From positions 3,286,001-3,350,000 of the forward strand of contig NZ_CP089301.1 of the NCBI RefSeq assembly GCF_021227995.1: DNA of 64,000 bases, given 5' to 3'. A program made the translations under genes and the position numbers. This document shows positions 26,612-35,408 of the stretch, in pieces (the stretch's first letter is position 1; the number at the start of each line of letters is the position of its first letter). The notes beneath the pieces are model-generated. The model searched no databases. It was not told where the DNA came from and saw only the letters and a program-made list of their open reading frames with translations. This DNA comes from Novosphingobium kaempferiae. Its GTDB lineage: Bacteria > Pseudomonadota > Alphaproteobacteria > Sphingomonadales > Sphingomonadaceae.

Positions 26612-27205
26612 ATGACCGCCACCATCGCCGCCGTTCCGCCGCCTTTGGGAAACCGGACCGTCGAGACGATCCGAGGGCAGCACCACCGCTTCATGCTGAT
26701 CCCGATGATCGAGCGTCACGCGCGCTGGTTCGAGGCGGGGCCGGTGTCGATCGCCGTAGAGGCGCGGGCGCTGGGCGACTCGCCGCAGCGCATGGTGCGC
26801 GGGCCGAGCATCCATGTCTTCAATGCGGCGCGGACCGAGGAGTACCTGCGCTTCGATGTCTTCGGGAAGGTGCTGCACTACCACTACATTCTCAATGCAG
26901 AGGGGCACAATGTGCTCTGGGGCTACGACCCGGACGTCAACGGGCCGATGATCCCGTGGGTGGTCACCGCCTTGCGCGAGCGGCTGCCGGTCATGCTGCG
27001 GCGCGCAGGGGCGTCGGTGCTAGCGGATGAAGTGGAGCAGCAGGGCTGGGACACCTCGGTCCTGCCCGAAGTCGCGAGGGAGGCGACGGCGGCGCTCGCC
27101 CCGCGCGATGACGACATGGTGCGGGCGCGCGAGGGGATGGACTGGATGTACGAATGGAAGCGCATCCACCCGCAGTTCAACACGGTGGGGGAGGGGGAGT
27201 ACTGA
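26612..27205 (+). CDS. Conserved hypothetical protein
   Basis: This 197-residue protein has no recognised domain. It has no signal peptide or membrane segment. Notable segments are ETIRGQHHRFMLIPMIERHA, FDVFGKVLHYHYIL and MDWMYEWKRIHPQFN. The gene has a GAGAGAGC ribosome-binding site before the ATG at 26612, core-like GC and codon use, and is divergent from the yghU-like gene and convergent with ilvE. A much longer open frame upstream is antisense to the GST gene and is not real. Confidence 0.75.
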   Translation: MTATIAAVPPPLGNRTVETIRGQHHRFMLIPMIERHARWFEAGPVSIAVEARALGDSPQRMVRGPSIHVFNAARTEEYLRFDVFGKVLHYHYILNAEGHNVLWGYDPDVNGPMIPWVVTALRERLPVMLRRAGASVLADEVEQQGWDTSVLPEVAREATAALAPRDDDMVRAREGMDWMYEWKRIHPQFNTVGEGEY

Positions 27206-27216
27206 AGCTCCCCCTC
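27191..27216. terminator. Possible shared terminator hairpin between convergent genes
   Basis: GAGGGGGAG (27191-27199) and CTCCCCCTC (27208-27216) form a perfect 9-bp stem with an 8-base loop. It spans the stop codon of the upstream hypothetical gene and lies 22 bases beyond the ilvE stop. There is no T-tract on either side, so it may only be an mRNA end structure. Confidence 0.35.
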
Positions 27217-27237
27217 ATCGTGGCCCCGTCATCATGA

Positions 27238-28338
27238 TCAGCCGATCTTGCGGATCCAGCCGTGGGTGTCCGGCGCTTCGCCGCGCTGGATGGAGACGAG
27301 GCGGTTCTTGAGCTTGCCCGTCAGCTGGCCAGGGCCGCCGGAGCCGATGGTGAACTCGCCGTCGCGGCCCGAGACCTTGCCGACCGGGGTGACCACCGCG
27401 GCGGTGCCGCAGGCGAAGGTCTCCACCAGCTTGCCCGAGGTTGCGTCGGCGCGCCACTGGTCGAGGCTGTAGCGGCCTTCCTTGACGGTCAGCCCTTCCT
27501 CGCGGGCGAGCTGGAGCAGGCTGTCGCGGGTGATGCCGGGCAGGATCGTGCCGGTCAGTTCGGGCGTCAGCAGGGTGCCGTCGTCGAACGCGAAGTAGAG
27601 GTTCATGCCGCCCAGTTCCTCGATCCACTTGTGCTCGGCGGCGTCGAGGAAGACGACCTGGTCATGACCGCGTGCGATGGCTTCGGCCTGGGGGACGAGG
27701 CTGGCGGCGTAATTGCCACCGCACTTGGCCGCGCCGGTGCCGCCGGGCGCTGCACGGGTATAGTCCGAAACCCAGATCGAGACGGCAGGCGCGCCCGACT
27801 TGAAGTAGTTGCCCGCCGGGCTGGCGATGACGATGAACTTGTACTGCTTGGCCGGACGGACGCCGAGGAATGCCTCGGTCGCGATCATGAACGGGCGCAG
27901 GTAAAGCGAGGCTCCTTCGCCCGCCGGGATCCATTCGCGGTCGAGCTGGACGAGCTTCTCGATCGCTTCGACGAACACGGCTTCGGGCAGCGAGGGCATT
28001 GCGAGGCGCTCGGCCGACATGTTGAAGCGTGCAGCGTTGGCCTCGGGACGGAACAGCGCGATGGCGCCATCGGCCTGCTTGTAGGCCTTCAGGCCCTCGA
28101 AGATTTCCTGCGCGTAGTGCAGCACCGACGCGGCAGGGTCGAGCGGGATGGGTTGGCGCGGGCCGATCACCGCATCGTGCCAGCCTTTGCCCTCGGTCCA
28201 GTCGATCGTCACCATGTGGTCGGTGAAGTTGGTGCCGAAGCCCGGATTCGCGAGCACCGCGGCGCGCGCTTCTGCGCTGACGGGGGCGGGGTGGGCGAGG
28301 GTGGTGAAGGTCAGGCCGGCATCGGCGATAGTCGCCAT
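27238..28338 (-). CDS. ilvE: Branched-chain amino acid aminotransferase
   Basis: This 366-residue class IV PLP enzyme catalyses the last step of Leu/Ile/Val synthesis and the first step of their breakdown. The catalytic Lys is in GGTGAAKCGGNYAASL, and LHYAQEIFEGLKAYK, YLRPFMIATE and FLDAAEHKWIEELGGMN are family motifs of the eukaryote-like BCAT branch. The start was set at the second Met (28338), which has AAGGA nine bases upstream; an ATG 9 bases earlier lies too close to that sequence. It is a single gene, cytoplasmic. A hairpin and a short ORF lie upstream on the same strand. Confidence 0.95.
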   Translation of the reverse strand: MATIADAGLTFTTLAHPAPVSAEARAAVLANPGFGTNFTDHMVTIDWTEGKGWHDAVIGPRQPIPLDPAASVLHYAQEIFEGLKAYKQADGAIALFRPEANAARFNMSAERLAMPSLPEAVFVEAIEKLVQLDREWIPAGEGASLYLRPFMIATEAFLGVRPAKQYKFIVIASPAGNYFKSGAPAVSIWVSDYTRAAPGGTGAAKCGGNYAASLVPQAEAIARGHDQVVFLDAAEHKWIEELGGMNLYFAFDDGTLLTPELTGTILPGITRDSLLQLAREEGLTVKEGRYSLDQWRADATSGKLVETFACGTAAVVTPVGKVSGRDGEFTIGSGGPGQLTGKLKNRLVSIQRGEAPDTHGWIRKIG

Positions 28339-28497
28339 CGAACACATCCTTAAGTCTGCAACAGATTGCGCCGTTGAACGAAAATTTCACGGAATGCAAC
28401 CCGTAAGCAATATTGCTTCTCGTGCATCGACTATTAGCACGATGGGCCGGGGAGGCAAATGCGTGTGAGCATGGCAGAAATCATGCAGCACAAATGA

Positions 28498-28531
28498 GAA
28501 GGGCCGCACCGGCTTGCCGGTACGGCCCTTC
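28498..28531 (-). terminator. Strong hairpin, probable terminator or attenuator upstream of ilvE
   Basis: GAAGGGCCG...CCGG, a CTTG loop, then CCGG...CGGCCCTTC form a 15-position stem with one mismatch. On the minus strand it is followed by TCATTTGTG, a moderate T-rich tail. It lies 53 bases after a short ORF and about 160 bases before ilvE on the same strand. It could end a small transcript or attenuate ilvE. Confidence 0.5.
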
Positions 28532-28583
28532 GCATGGTCAGCGGCCGGGAAGTGCCGCCAGCGAAGCCTTTATCGCTTGTATA

Positions 28584-28640
28584 TCAGCGATAATGCCTCA
28601 CGACGGAAATTGCCGACCTCTCTGCTGAACCATGAGACAT
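28584..28640 (-). CDS. Possible 18-residue leader peptide or small protein
   Basis: On the minus strand AAAGGAGGTGATCC (rc of 28642-28655) is the full complement of the 16S rRNA 3' end, followed eight bases after AGGAGG by an ATG at 28640. The frame encodes MSHGSAERSAISVVRHYR. An unusually perfect ribosome-binding site before so short a frame suggests that translation here matters. It may be a leader peptide, since the strong hairpin and ilvE follow; however only Ile-x-Val-Val is present, so classic amino-acid attenuation is not obvious. Confidence 0.4.
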   Translation of the reverse strand: MSHGSAERSAISVVRHYR

Positions 28641-28985
28641 CGGATCACCTCCTTTCGCGCTGTTTAGCCATAATGCGTCACCTCTGGCGACTGGGATTTC
28701 GGATGGTCCGGGGCGCGTATCCCTGGTTCCGTCGTCTTGAGAAAAATGTGGTCCATTCCGCAGCGCACAACAAGTCTTGAATTGATTTTTTTTGCCGTCA
28801 TGATCGGGACTTCCGGCCAGTTATCCCCAGCCGCGCGGTGACTTGAAAACGCTGCTTTTGGGGGTTCCCGAGTGCGGCCTGAATACTTGCCGACATTGAT
28901 GCGTAGCAGACTCGCGCTGCGACGAGTTTCGGGTGATTCCGCACCTCAAACCCGCTCCGGCTGAGCCGGTCGGAGCCTCGTCAGT

Positions 28986-29543
28986 TCAGCGGCAATCCTC
29001 GATCACGCGCGAAATTTCGGTCCAACTCGGCAGGTAGAGCGTGGGCTCGCCCGTTACTGCGACGGCGAAGCGTCCACGGCTGAACGCCATCGCGTCGAGC
29101 ACGGAGTCGCGGGCGGGCAGGGTGGCGACGATGCCGCGGGGAGTGGCCGTGCCCGTCAGCGAGCGCGATCCGGTGGCGGTGGTGATCGAGATCGCGACCT
29201 GCCCGGAACGCGGCGAACCGCCCCGGACCAGCGTGACGGTGCGCGCGGCGTCGCACTGGACGATGAACTGGCCACCTCCGAACGTCGCGCCCGAAGCGCT
29301 GCCGTTTCCGCCGTAAGTCCAGCTTCCGGGGCTCTGCGGGGCGTCGCGCCAGTCGGCGACGGGCGGGGCGGGCGGAGGCGCCGGGCGCGTGGGCCGGGGG
29401 GCAGGCGCGGCCGTCGGCGTGGGGGCGGGGGTGGCGCTCGGCGGGGGCGGGACGCAGCCGGCCAGCATCGCCGTGGAAAGGGCGCCGATCACGAGGAGGG
29501 ACGGGAAAACGGAGCGGGCGCGGTCGCGCGGATTTGCCTTCAT
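28986..29543 (-). CDS. Putative lipoprotein with proline-rich linker
   Basis: This 185-residue protein has a lipoprotein signal: basic start MKANPRDRAR, a hydrophobic run and the lipobox LAGC at about residue 29. A Pro/Ala-rich linker (about residues 30-62) and a beta-rich C-terminal domain of about 120 residues follow (WTYGGNGSASGATFGGGQF). The fold is not assigned. It is probably anchored in the inner or outer membrane facing the periplasm. The ATG at 29543 is divergent from the tlyA-like gene with about 50 bases between starts. Confidence 0.75.
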   Translation of the reverse strand: MKANPRDRARSVFPSLLVIGALSTAMLAGCVPPPPSATPAPTPTAAPAPRPTRPAPPPAPPVADWRDAPQSPGSWTYGGNGSASGATFGGGQFIVQCDAARTVTLVRGGSPRSGQVAISITTATGSRSLTGTATPRGIVATLPARDSVLDAMAFSRGRFAVAVTGEPTLYLPSWTEISRVIEDCR

Positions 29544-29592
29544 GCCCTTGGTATGGAATGAGGCGCGGCCCATCTCAAGTGCGTACCTGCCC

Positions 29593-30381
29593 ATGACCGA
29601 CCCGCTTCCGCCCCGCTCCATCGAAAAGAAACCCGCCTCCAAGGCTGCAAAGACAAGGGTGGACCAGTTGCTGGTCGACCGTGGCCTTGCCGAAAGCCGT
29701 ACACGTGCGCAGGCGCTGGTGCTGGCGGGGCTCGTGTTTTCGGGCGAGACGAAGATCGCCAAGCCTGGGCAGTCGGTGAAGGAGGACGCGCCCATCGAAG
29801 TGCGCGGGCGCGATCATCCCTGGGTGTCACGCGGCGGGATCAAGCTGGCCCATGCGATCGAGCACTTCGGCCTCGATCCGAAGGGCGCCATCGCGATGGA
29901 CATCGGCAGCTCGACCGGCGGCTTCACCGACGTACTGCTGACCAACGGCGCGGAGCGGGTCTTCGCGGTCGATTCGGGCACCAACCAGCTTGCGTGGAAA
30001 CTGCGCACCGATCCGCGCGTGACCGTGCTGGAGCAGACCAGCGCGCGTATCCTGACGCCCGAGCAGATCGACGCGCCGTGCGACTGGGTGGTCTGCGATG
30101 CCAGCTTCATCGGGCTCGCCAAGGTGCTCGAAGTGCCGTTGCGCCTTGCCGCGCCGCGCTGCCGGGTGGTGGCGCTCATCAAGCCGCAGTTCGAGGTCGG
30201 TCGCGGCGAAGTGGGCAAGGGCGGCGTCGTGCGCGATCCGGCACTTCACGCGCGCGTCTGCGAGGAAGTGCGGACCTGGCTGGAGGGGGGCGGCTGGGAA
30301 ATCCAGGGCATCGTCGAGAGCCCGATCAAGGGCCCCGAAGGCAATATAGAGTTTCTCGTTTCGGCACACCGCGGACACTGA
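29593..30381 (+). CDS. TlyA family rRNA (cytidine-2'-O)-methyltransferase
   Basis: This 262-residue protein has an N-terminal S4 RNA-binding domain (TRVDQLLVDRGLAESRTRAQ at about 22-41), then the FtsJ-like methyltransferase with WVSRGGIKLAHAIEHF, MDIGSSTGGFTDVLL (SAM-binding motif I), CDASFIG and a KPQFEVGR catalytic Lys motif. In mycobacteria TlyA 2'-O-methylates 16S and 23S rRNA and gives capreomycin sensitivity; other members are called hemolysin A-like. The start at 29593 was chosen as the first Met before the S4 domain. The upstream frame is antisense to the lipoprotein gene. Confidence 0.9.
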   Translation: MTDPLPPRSIEKKPASKAAKTRVDQLLVDRGLAESRTRAQALVLAGLVFSGETKIAKPGQSVKEDAPIEVRGRDHPWVSRGGIKLAHAIEHFGLDPKGAIAMDIGSSTGGFTDVLLTNGAERVFAVDSGTNQLAWKLRTDPRVTVLEQTSARILTPEQIDAPCDWVVCDASFIGLAKVLEVPLRLAAPRCRVVALIKPQFEVGRGEVGKGGVVRDPALHARVCEEVRTWLEGGGWEIQGIVESPIKGPEGNIEFLVSAHRGH

Positions 30382-30499
30382 CGCCACGTCAACGATTGCG
30401 CCGAGGCGCGGCGCGTACCACAAATCGCGCTGTTCCTAGGTAAATTCCTGATTCGGGATATGCTCGCGCAGATGAATTCGTCGAAATGAACCTGTCGAA

Positions 30500-31054
30500 A
30501 TGAACCTTCTGGCGTCTTCGGGTCAGTTGCGGGCCAGCCTCATGCGCTGGCTGCTGGTGTGCGTGCCGCTCGTCGTCCTGCTCGGTTTCCTCTCGGGCAC
30601 GCTGGCAGGGAGCGGGCCGGGCAATCCGTGGTTCGACGAACTGGTGAAGCCCGCCGTCTATCCGCCGCGCGCGACCTTCGGGATCGTCTGGACCGTGCTC
30701 TACGTGATGATGGGCGTGGCGTTCGCGATGATCCTCGCAGCGCGCGGCGCGCGGGGGCGCGGAATCGCGGCACTAGCTTTCGTCATCCAGTTCGCTTTGA
30801 ACCTCGCGTGGTCGCCGCTGTTCTTCGGCGCCCATATGATGAGCGCGGCGCTGGTGCTGATCGCCGTCATGCTGCTCGCGGCGATCGTGACGACGGTGCT
30901 GTTCGCCCGCGTCCGCCCGATGGCGGCGGCGCTGCTGGTGCCTTACCTGCTGTGGCTGGTCTTCGCGACTTACCTCAACTTCGCGTTCCTGCAGGCCAAT
31001 CCGGGCATGGACGGCGTGAAGCGGTCGGGCGCGGTAGAGCGGTTCGACATCTGA
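30500..31054 (+). CDS. tspO: TspO/MBR family membrane protein
   Basis: This 184-residue protein has five predicted transmembrane helices and the TspO motifs NPWFDELVKPAVYPP, WTVLYVMMGVAF, FALNLAWSPLFFG and PYLLWLVFATYLNFAF. TspO proteins bind porphyrins and affect tetrapyrrole and stress metabolism, in the outer or inner membrane. The usual length is about 160; here there is a slightly longer N-terminus. Two overlapping short direct repeats (TCGAAATGAACCT) lie right before the start, so a start at 30500 rather than the copy upstream is assumed. Confidence 0.92.
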   Translation: MNLLASSGQLRASLMRWLLVCVPLVVLLGFLSGTLAGSGPGNPWFDELVKPAVYPPRATFGIVWTVLYVMMGVAFAMILAARGARGRGIAALAFVIQFALNLAWSPLFFGAHMMSAALVLIAVMLLAAIVTTVLFARVRPMAAALLVPYLLWLVFATYLNFAFLQANPGMDGVKRSGAVERFDI

Positions 31055-31096
31055 TCCCCTCTTGCGCAGCGCCTTCGTCCGCTCCATTTAGCCTGC

Positions 31097-31348
31097 ATGC
31101 AAAGCGAAAACCCCTTCGTCGCCGACTTCGCCAAGATGTTGAACAGCGCCGCCGGCACTCTTGCCGGCATGGGGCGCGAAGCCCGCGACAGCGCGCGTGA
31201 GCGCGTGAAGGAGTTCATGGGCGACATGGACTTCGTCAGCCGCGAGGAATTCGACGCGGTGAAGGAACTCGCCGCCACCGCCCGCGCCGAGACCGAGTCG
31301 CTCAAGGCTCGCCTCGACGCGGTTGAGGCGAAGCTCGCCGCCAACTGA
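31097..31348 (+). CDS. ubiK: UbiK-like (BMFP) ubiquinone biosynthesis accessory factor
   Basis: This 83-residue protein has the family layout: an amphipathic N-terminal helix (NPFVADFAKMLNSAAGTLAGM) and a C-terminal coiled coil beginning FVSREEFDAVKELAATARAE and ending LEAKL-like. UbiK forms trimers, binds membranes and helps UbiJ and the Ubi complex in ubiquinone synthesis. It lies about 40 bases after tspO on the same strand. Confidence 0.85.
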   Translation: MQSENPFVADFAKMLNSAAGTLAGMGREARDSARERVKEFMGDMDFVSREEFDAVKELAATARAETESLKARLDAVEAKLAAN

Positions 31349-31427
31349 TCGACCGGCGATGTGTGCGCGGGGAACGTTTCTCGCGCATGCCGGGTTGAGC
31401 ATCGTGAAGCCCATCGAGAGGGACACG

Positions 31428-31718
31428 ATGTTCACGCAGCTCAATCCCACCATTCCGCTCCACGTCGTCGGCAAGGGCGATGGCTATGCCATCGGCATGA
31501 TCGACTACGGGCAGGAGCACAATCTGATCTGGGTCACGGCGCTCGACAATTCGGGCGAGATCTGGTGCGCGCCCAACCAGACCGTCCGTCTCGGCCGCAA
31601 CTGGACGATGGGTCGGGCGGAAAATCCGCTCATCACCAAGGACAAGCAGACTGAGGGCGAGCAGGCTGGGCGCGAGCCCTGCGCCGACTGCGCCCCCGTT
31701 CAGGACGTTTGCAACTGA
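31428..31718 (+). CDS. Conserved small hypothetical protein
   Basis: This 96-residue protein has a compact beta-rich core (GYAIGMIDYGQEHNLIWVTAL, then DNSGEIWCAPNQTVRL and NWTMGR). Similar small proteins of unknown function are common in proteobacteria. The C-terminus has three cysteines (CADC, VC), possibly metal-binding. The ATG at 31428 has GAGAGGG upstream. It is followed by recO after 27 bases. Confidence 0.75.
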   Translation: MFTQLNPTIPLHVVGKGDGYAIGMIDYGQEHNLIWVTALDNSGEIWCAPNQTVRLGRNWTMGRAENPLITKDKQTEGEQAGREPCADCAPVQDVCN

Positions 31719-31745
31719 CGCGCTGACGCTCCAGAGGAGAGCGCG

Positions 31746-32351
31746 ATGCATTTTCGCGCCTCTGCTCTGGTCTGCGCCGCCCTGCCGCATGGCGAAACCG
31801 CCGTCATCGCGCGGCTGCTGACCGCCGAGCACGGCCTTGTCGCCGCCTTCGTCGCCGGGGGCAGGGGGCGCGAACTTCGGCCCGTGCTGATCCCCGGCAA
31901 CACGGTGGAGGCTGACGTCCGCTCGAAATCCGAGACGCAGCTGCCCTTTGCCCGCATCGAACTGCTCCAGAGCCGCGCGCCGTGGATCACCGAGCCGCTG
32001 CCTGCCGCCGCGATCGGCTGGGTGACGGCGCTCGCCGCCTCCGTCCTGCCCGAGCGGCAGCCGTTTCCCGCGCTGTTCGAGGCATTGTCCGGCCTTCTCG
32101 AAGCGATCTGCGTCGCGCCGTCCGCGCGGGGCTGGGCGATGGGGCTGCTGCGCTACGAAGTGCTGGTGCTGCGCGAGCTCGGCTACGGGGCGCGGATCAG
32201 GCGCCCGCCCGAGGGGGACTGGCCCGCGCTGCTCGACACCTTCGACGCCATCGGGCGCGAATTGGGGCGCTACCCGCTTGCCGATCGCCGCAGAGACGTT
32301 ATGGCGGCGCGCACCCTGCTGCGCGAGCGGCTGGCACGGATCGGAAGCTGA
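31746..32351 (+). CDS. recO: DNA repair protein RecO
   Basis: This 201-residue RecO has an N-terminal OB-fold ([24 protein letters not shown]) and a helical C-terminal part ([13 protein letters not shown]). RecO loads RecA onto SSB-coated DNA with RecR. The zinc-finger cysteines found in some RecO proteins are absent, and it is somewhat shorter than E. coli RecO (242). The ATG at 31746 has GAGGAGAGC upstream. leuB follows after 10 bases. Confidence 0.9.
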   Translation: MHFRASALVCAALPHGETAVIARLLTAEHGLVAAFVAGGRGRELRPVLIPGNTVEADVRSKSETQLPFARIELLQSRAPWITEPLPAAAIGWVTALAASVLPERQPFPALFEALSGLLEAICVAPSARGWAMGLLRYEVLVLRELGYGARIRRPPEGDWPALLDTFDAIGRELGRYPLADRRRDVMAARTLLRERLARIGS

Positions 32352-32361
32352 GGAAACGACT

Positions 32362-33405
32362 ATGCGCATCGCTGTTTTTGCCGGAGACGGAATCGGCCCC
32401 GAAGTGACTGCCGAGGCGGTGCGCGTGCTGGAAGCGCTGAACATCGACGGTCTCGAACTGGTCGAAGGCGACGTCGGTGGCGCGGCCTATCGCAAGCACG
32501 GCCACCCGCTGCCGGCTGAGACGCTGGACATCGCGCGCTCGGCCGATGCGGTGCTGTTCGGCGCGGTGGGCGACTTCTCGCTCGACCATCTGGAGCGCGC
32601 GCTGCGTCCGGAACAGGCCGTGCTGGGGCTGCGCAAGGAACTGGGCCTCTTCGCCAACCTGCGCCCCGCGACGGTTTTCAAGGGCCTCGAAGACCTCTCC
32701 ACCCTGCGCCCCGAAGTCTCGGGCAAGATCGACCTGCTCATCGTGCGTGAACTCAACGGCGACGTGTACTTCGGCGAGAAGGGCACCCGCACGCTGGAGG
32801 ACGGCCGCCGTCAGGGCTGGGACATGATGTCCTACGCCGAGGACGAAGTGCGCCGCATCGCCCACGCCGGTTTCAAGGCCGCGCAGGGCCGCAACAAGAA
32901 GCTGTGCTCGGTCGACAAGGCCAACGTGCTGGAGACCTCGCAGCTGTGGCGCGACGTGGTGATCGAGGTCTCGGCCGAGTATCCCGACGTCGAACTGACT
33001 CACATGTACGTCGACAACGCGGCGATGCAGCTGGTGAAGAACCCCGGCGCGTTCGACGTGATCGTCACCGGCAACCTCTTCGGTGACATCCTTTCCGATC
33101 AGGCCAGCATGTGCGTGGGCTCGATCGGCCTTCTGGCGTCGGCCAGCCTCGCCGAAGGCACCTTCGGCCTCTACGAGCCGATCCACGGCTCCGCCCCGGA
33201 CATCGCGGGCAAGGGCCTTGCCAACCCGATGGCGACGATCCTTTCGGCTGCCATGCTGCTGCGCCACTCCTTCGGTCTCGAGGCCGAGGCGGCCCGTATC
33301 GAGGCGGCTGTCGCGGGCGCGCTGGCGGACGGGATCAAGGGCGGCGACCTTGGCGGTTCGGCGGGCACGAAGGAAATCGGTGACGCCGTCGTCGCACGGC
33401 TGTAA
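32362..33405 (+). CDS. leuB: 3-isopropylmalate dehydrogenase
   Basis: This 347-residue enzyme of leucine biosynthesis oxidatively decarboxylates 3-isopropylmalate with NAD+. The family motifs are [20 protein letters not shown] at the N-terminus, [72 protein letters not shown] and [18 protein letters not shown]. The ATG at 32362 with GAGGAAAC upstream is the true start; the open frame before it overlaps recO. Length and motifs are normal. Confidence 0.96.
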   Translation: MRIAVFAGDGIGPEVTAEAVRVLEALNIDGLELVEGDVGGAAYRKHGHPLPAETLDIARSADAVLFGAVGDFSLDHLERALRPEQAVLGLRKELGLFANLRPATVFKGLEDLSTLRPEVSGKIDLLIVRELNGDVYFGEKGTRTLEDGRRQGWDMMSYAEDEVRRIAHAGFKAAQGRNKKLCSVDKANVLETSQLWRDVVIEVSAEYPDVELTHMYVDNAAMQLVKNPGAFDVIVTGNLFGDILSDQASMCVGSIGLLASASLAEGTFGLYEPIHGSAPDIAGKGLANPMATILSAAMLLRHSFGLEAEAARIEAAVAGALADGIKGGDLGGSAGTKEIGDAVVARL

Positions 33406-33462
33406 GAGTTGCGCCGACACGCAATAATCGTTTCTTGACGTTTACCACATAAAACAGGGCGC

Positions 33463-34659
33463 ATGAACATTTCGACTTCCGACCTCGCGCAGGCCGCAGA
33501 TGCCGCCGTTCAGGCCGTTTCGCCGCAGGCGAAGCCGCTCGAACTGGCGGTCGTCCTGCCGACCTACAACGAGCGCAAGAACATCGCGACGATGATCGAG
33601 CGACTCGACAAGGCGCTCGCCGGGATCGCCTGGGAAGCCATCTACGTCGACGACAACAGCCCCGACGGCACTTCCGACGAAGCGCGTCGCCTGTCGCTGA
33701 TCGACCCGCGCGTGCGCTGCATCCAGCGCATCGGCCGTCGCGGCCTCGCCAGCGCCGCGATCGAGGGCATGTGCTCCACCGCCGCGCCCGTCGTCGCCGT
33801 CATGGACGCCGACCACCAGCACGATCCGGCGCTGCTGCCGGGCATGCTCCGCTCGATCACCTCGGGCGAGTACGACCTCGCCTACGCCTCGCGCTTCGCC
33901 GAGGGCGCAAGCACCGAGGCATGGGGCCGTCCCGACCGCGTGAAGGCGTCGGGCCTTGCGAACCGCATCGCCAACAAGGTGACGGGCGTCGAACTGACCG
34001 ACCCGATGAGCGGCTTCTTCATGCTGCGCACCCAGACCCTGCGTGCCGACGCGCACCGCCTTTCGGGCGTCGGCTTCAAGATCCTGCTCGACATCCTGGC
34101 GACGGTGGAGACCCCGCTGCGCGTCAAGGAATTCCCCCTCAATTTCGCCGCGCGAGCAGAAGGCGAAAGCAAGCTGGACCAGACCGTCGTGTTCGAATTC
34201 CTCGTGGGCCTTTACGACAAGTGGCTTGGCCGGATCATCCCGACCCGCTTCGCGCTGTTCGGCACCGTGGGCGCGATGGGCGTCGTGGTGCAGCTGGCCG
34301 CGCTGTGGGTGATGCTCCACCTCGTCTTCGGCGAGCGCTTCGTCATGGGCAACTGGTCGGAGAGCATGACCTTCAACATCGCGAACACCATCGCCGCGAT
34401 GGTCGCGATGACGTTCAACTTCGTGCTCAACAACGAACTGACCTATTCCGACAAGCGCCTGCGCGGCTTCGGCCCGGTCATGCGCGGCTGGGCGCAGTTC
34501 GCGATCACCTGCTCGCTGGGCCTGCTGACCAACGTCGGCTCGGCGGCGCTGCTCAAGAACATCGGCATGCACAGCGGCGTCGCTGTCATCACCGGCATCG
34601 TGCTGGGTTCGGTGTTCAACTTCGCGCTGTCGTCGAAGTTCGTCTGGGGCAAGTACTGA
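33463..34659 (+). CDS. DPM1-like glycosyltransferase fused to a GtrA-like membrane domain
   Basis: This 398-residue protein has two parts. Residues about 25-255 are a GT2 polyprenyl-phosphate mannosyl/glucosyltransferase (AVVLPTYNERKNIATMIERL, YVDDNSPDGT, VAVMDADHQHDP, MSGFFMLR). Residues about 265-395 are a GtrA-type four-helix domain (RFALFGTVGAMGVVVQLAAL, MTFNFVLNNELTYSD). The enzyme probably makes polyprenyl-phosphate sugar and flips or handles it at the inner membrane. A PMT-type glycosyltransferase that could use such a donor is encoded at 35930-37210. Confidence 0.9.
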   Translation: MNISTSDLAQAADAAVQAVSPQAKPLELAVVLPTYNERKNIATMIERLDKALAGIAWEAIYVDDNSPDGTSDEARRLSLIDPRVRCIQRIGRRGLASAAIEGMCSTAAPVVAVMDADHQHDPALLPGMLRSITSGEYDLAYASRFAEGASTEAWGRPDRVKASGLANRIANKVTGVELTDPMSGFFMLRTQTLRADAHRLSGVGFKILLDILATVETPLRVKEFPLNFAARAEGESKLDQTVVFEFLVGLYDKWLGRIIPTRFALFGTVGAMGVVVQLAALWVMLHLVFGERFVMGNWSESMTFNIANTIAAMVAMTFNFVLNNELTYSDKRLRGFGPVMRGWAQFAITCSLGLLTNVGSAALLKNIGMHSGVAVITGIVLGSVFNFALSSKFVWGKY

Positions 34660-35273
34660 TCGCGAACCGCAACCAGGCGGTTCTGCTGGGGCTGACGGCG
34701 CTCTGGGCGCTCGTCAGCCTCATCGATTCTCCCTACCCGAGCCTCGCGCCGCTGCAGAACCTGCCGACGCTGGTGATCGTGGCAGGCATCTGGCTGGCGC
34801 TGCGGCGCTGGCCGATGCCGACGAGCGCGATCGCCTGCGCCTGCCTGTTCCTGTGGCTGCACACGCTGGGCGGGCGCTACATCTATTCCTTCGTCCCCTA
34901 CGAGGACTGGGCGCGCGCGGTCGGGTTGCCGTCTCCCGCAACAACGCTGGGACTGTCCCGCAATTCGTGGGACCGGCTGGTCCATTTCAGCTTCGGAGCC
35001 TGCTGGGTCCATCCGATTTCGACGTGGCTATCACGCCACCGCCGCCTGTCCGCGGCGCTCGCCACCTACATCGCGGTAGAGTTCGTGCTGGCGGGCAGCG
35101 CGATCTACGAGATCTTCGAGTGGCTGCTGACGGTGTTCATGGCCGGCCCCGACGCGCTCGCCTACAACGGGCAGCAGGGCGATCCGTGGGATCCGCAGAA
35201 GGACATGGCGCTTGCCGGAATCGGTGCGGTTCTGGCCGCGGCATTCCTGCGCCTGCGCGCGTCTTGGGCGTGA
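34656..35273 (+). CDS. DUF2238/YjdF-like membrane protein
   Basis: About 205 residues with five or six membrane helices, and the DUF2238 pattern HTLGGRYIYSFVPYEDW, then GLSRNSWDRLVHFSFGACWV and FEWLLTVFMAG. No ATG, GTG or TTG stands near the expected start; the nearest in-frame candidate is CTG at 34656, which overlaps the glycosyltransferase stop (CTGA). The next canonical choices (GTG 34773, ATG 34816) would remove the first helix. So start and translational coupling are uncertain. Function is unknown. Confidence 0.75.
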   Translation: MIANRNQAVLLGLTALWALVSLIDSPYPSLAPLQNLPTLVIVAGIWLALRRWPMPTSAIACACLFLWLHTLGGRYIYSFVPYEDWARAVGLPSPATTLGLSRNSWDRLVHFSFGACWVHPISTWLSRHRRLSAALATYIAVEFVLAGSAIYEIFEWLLTVFMAGPDALAYNGQQGDPWDPQKDMALAGIGAVLAAAFLRLRASWA

Positions 35274-35408
35274 ACGCGCGCCGTAACTTTCGATTCAAGT
35301 AAAAGTTCTGTCATTAGTCGGCGCGCGCAAGTCGTTCGTCGGGAATCGACTTGTGGAATCTCCTGTGCTCGTCTTTTGGCGCGCGATCAGATTACGGGAG
35401 AAGCAGGG

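Larger units (their letters stand above)
28339..28985. other. Intergenic region upstream of ilvE
   Basis: About 650 bases between ilvE and the lipoprotein gene. It holds, on the minus strand, a short ORF with a perfect Shine-Dalgarno sequence (28584-28640) and a strong hairpin (28498-28531), both listed separately, plus a T-run at about 28784-28793. No other gene was recognised. Confidence 0.5.
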
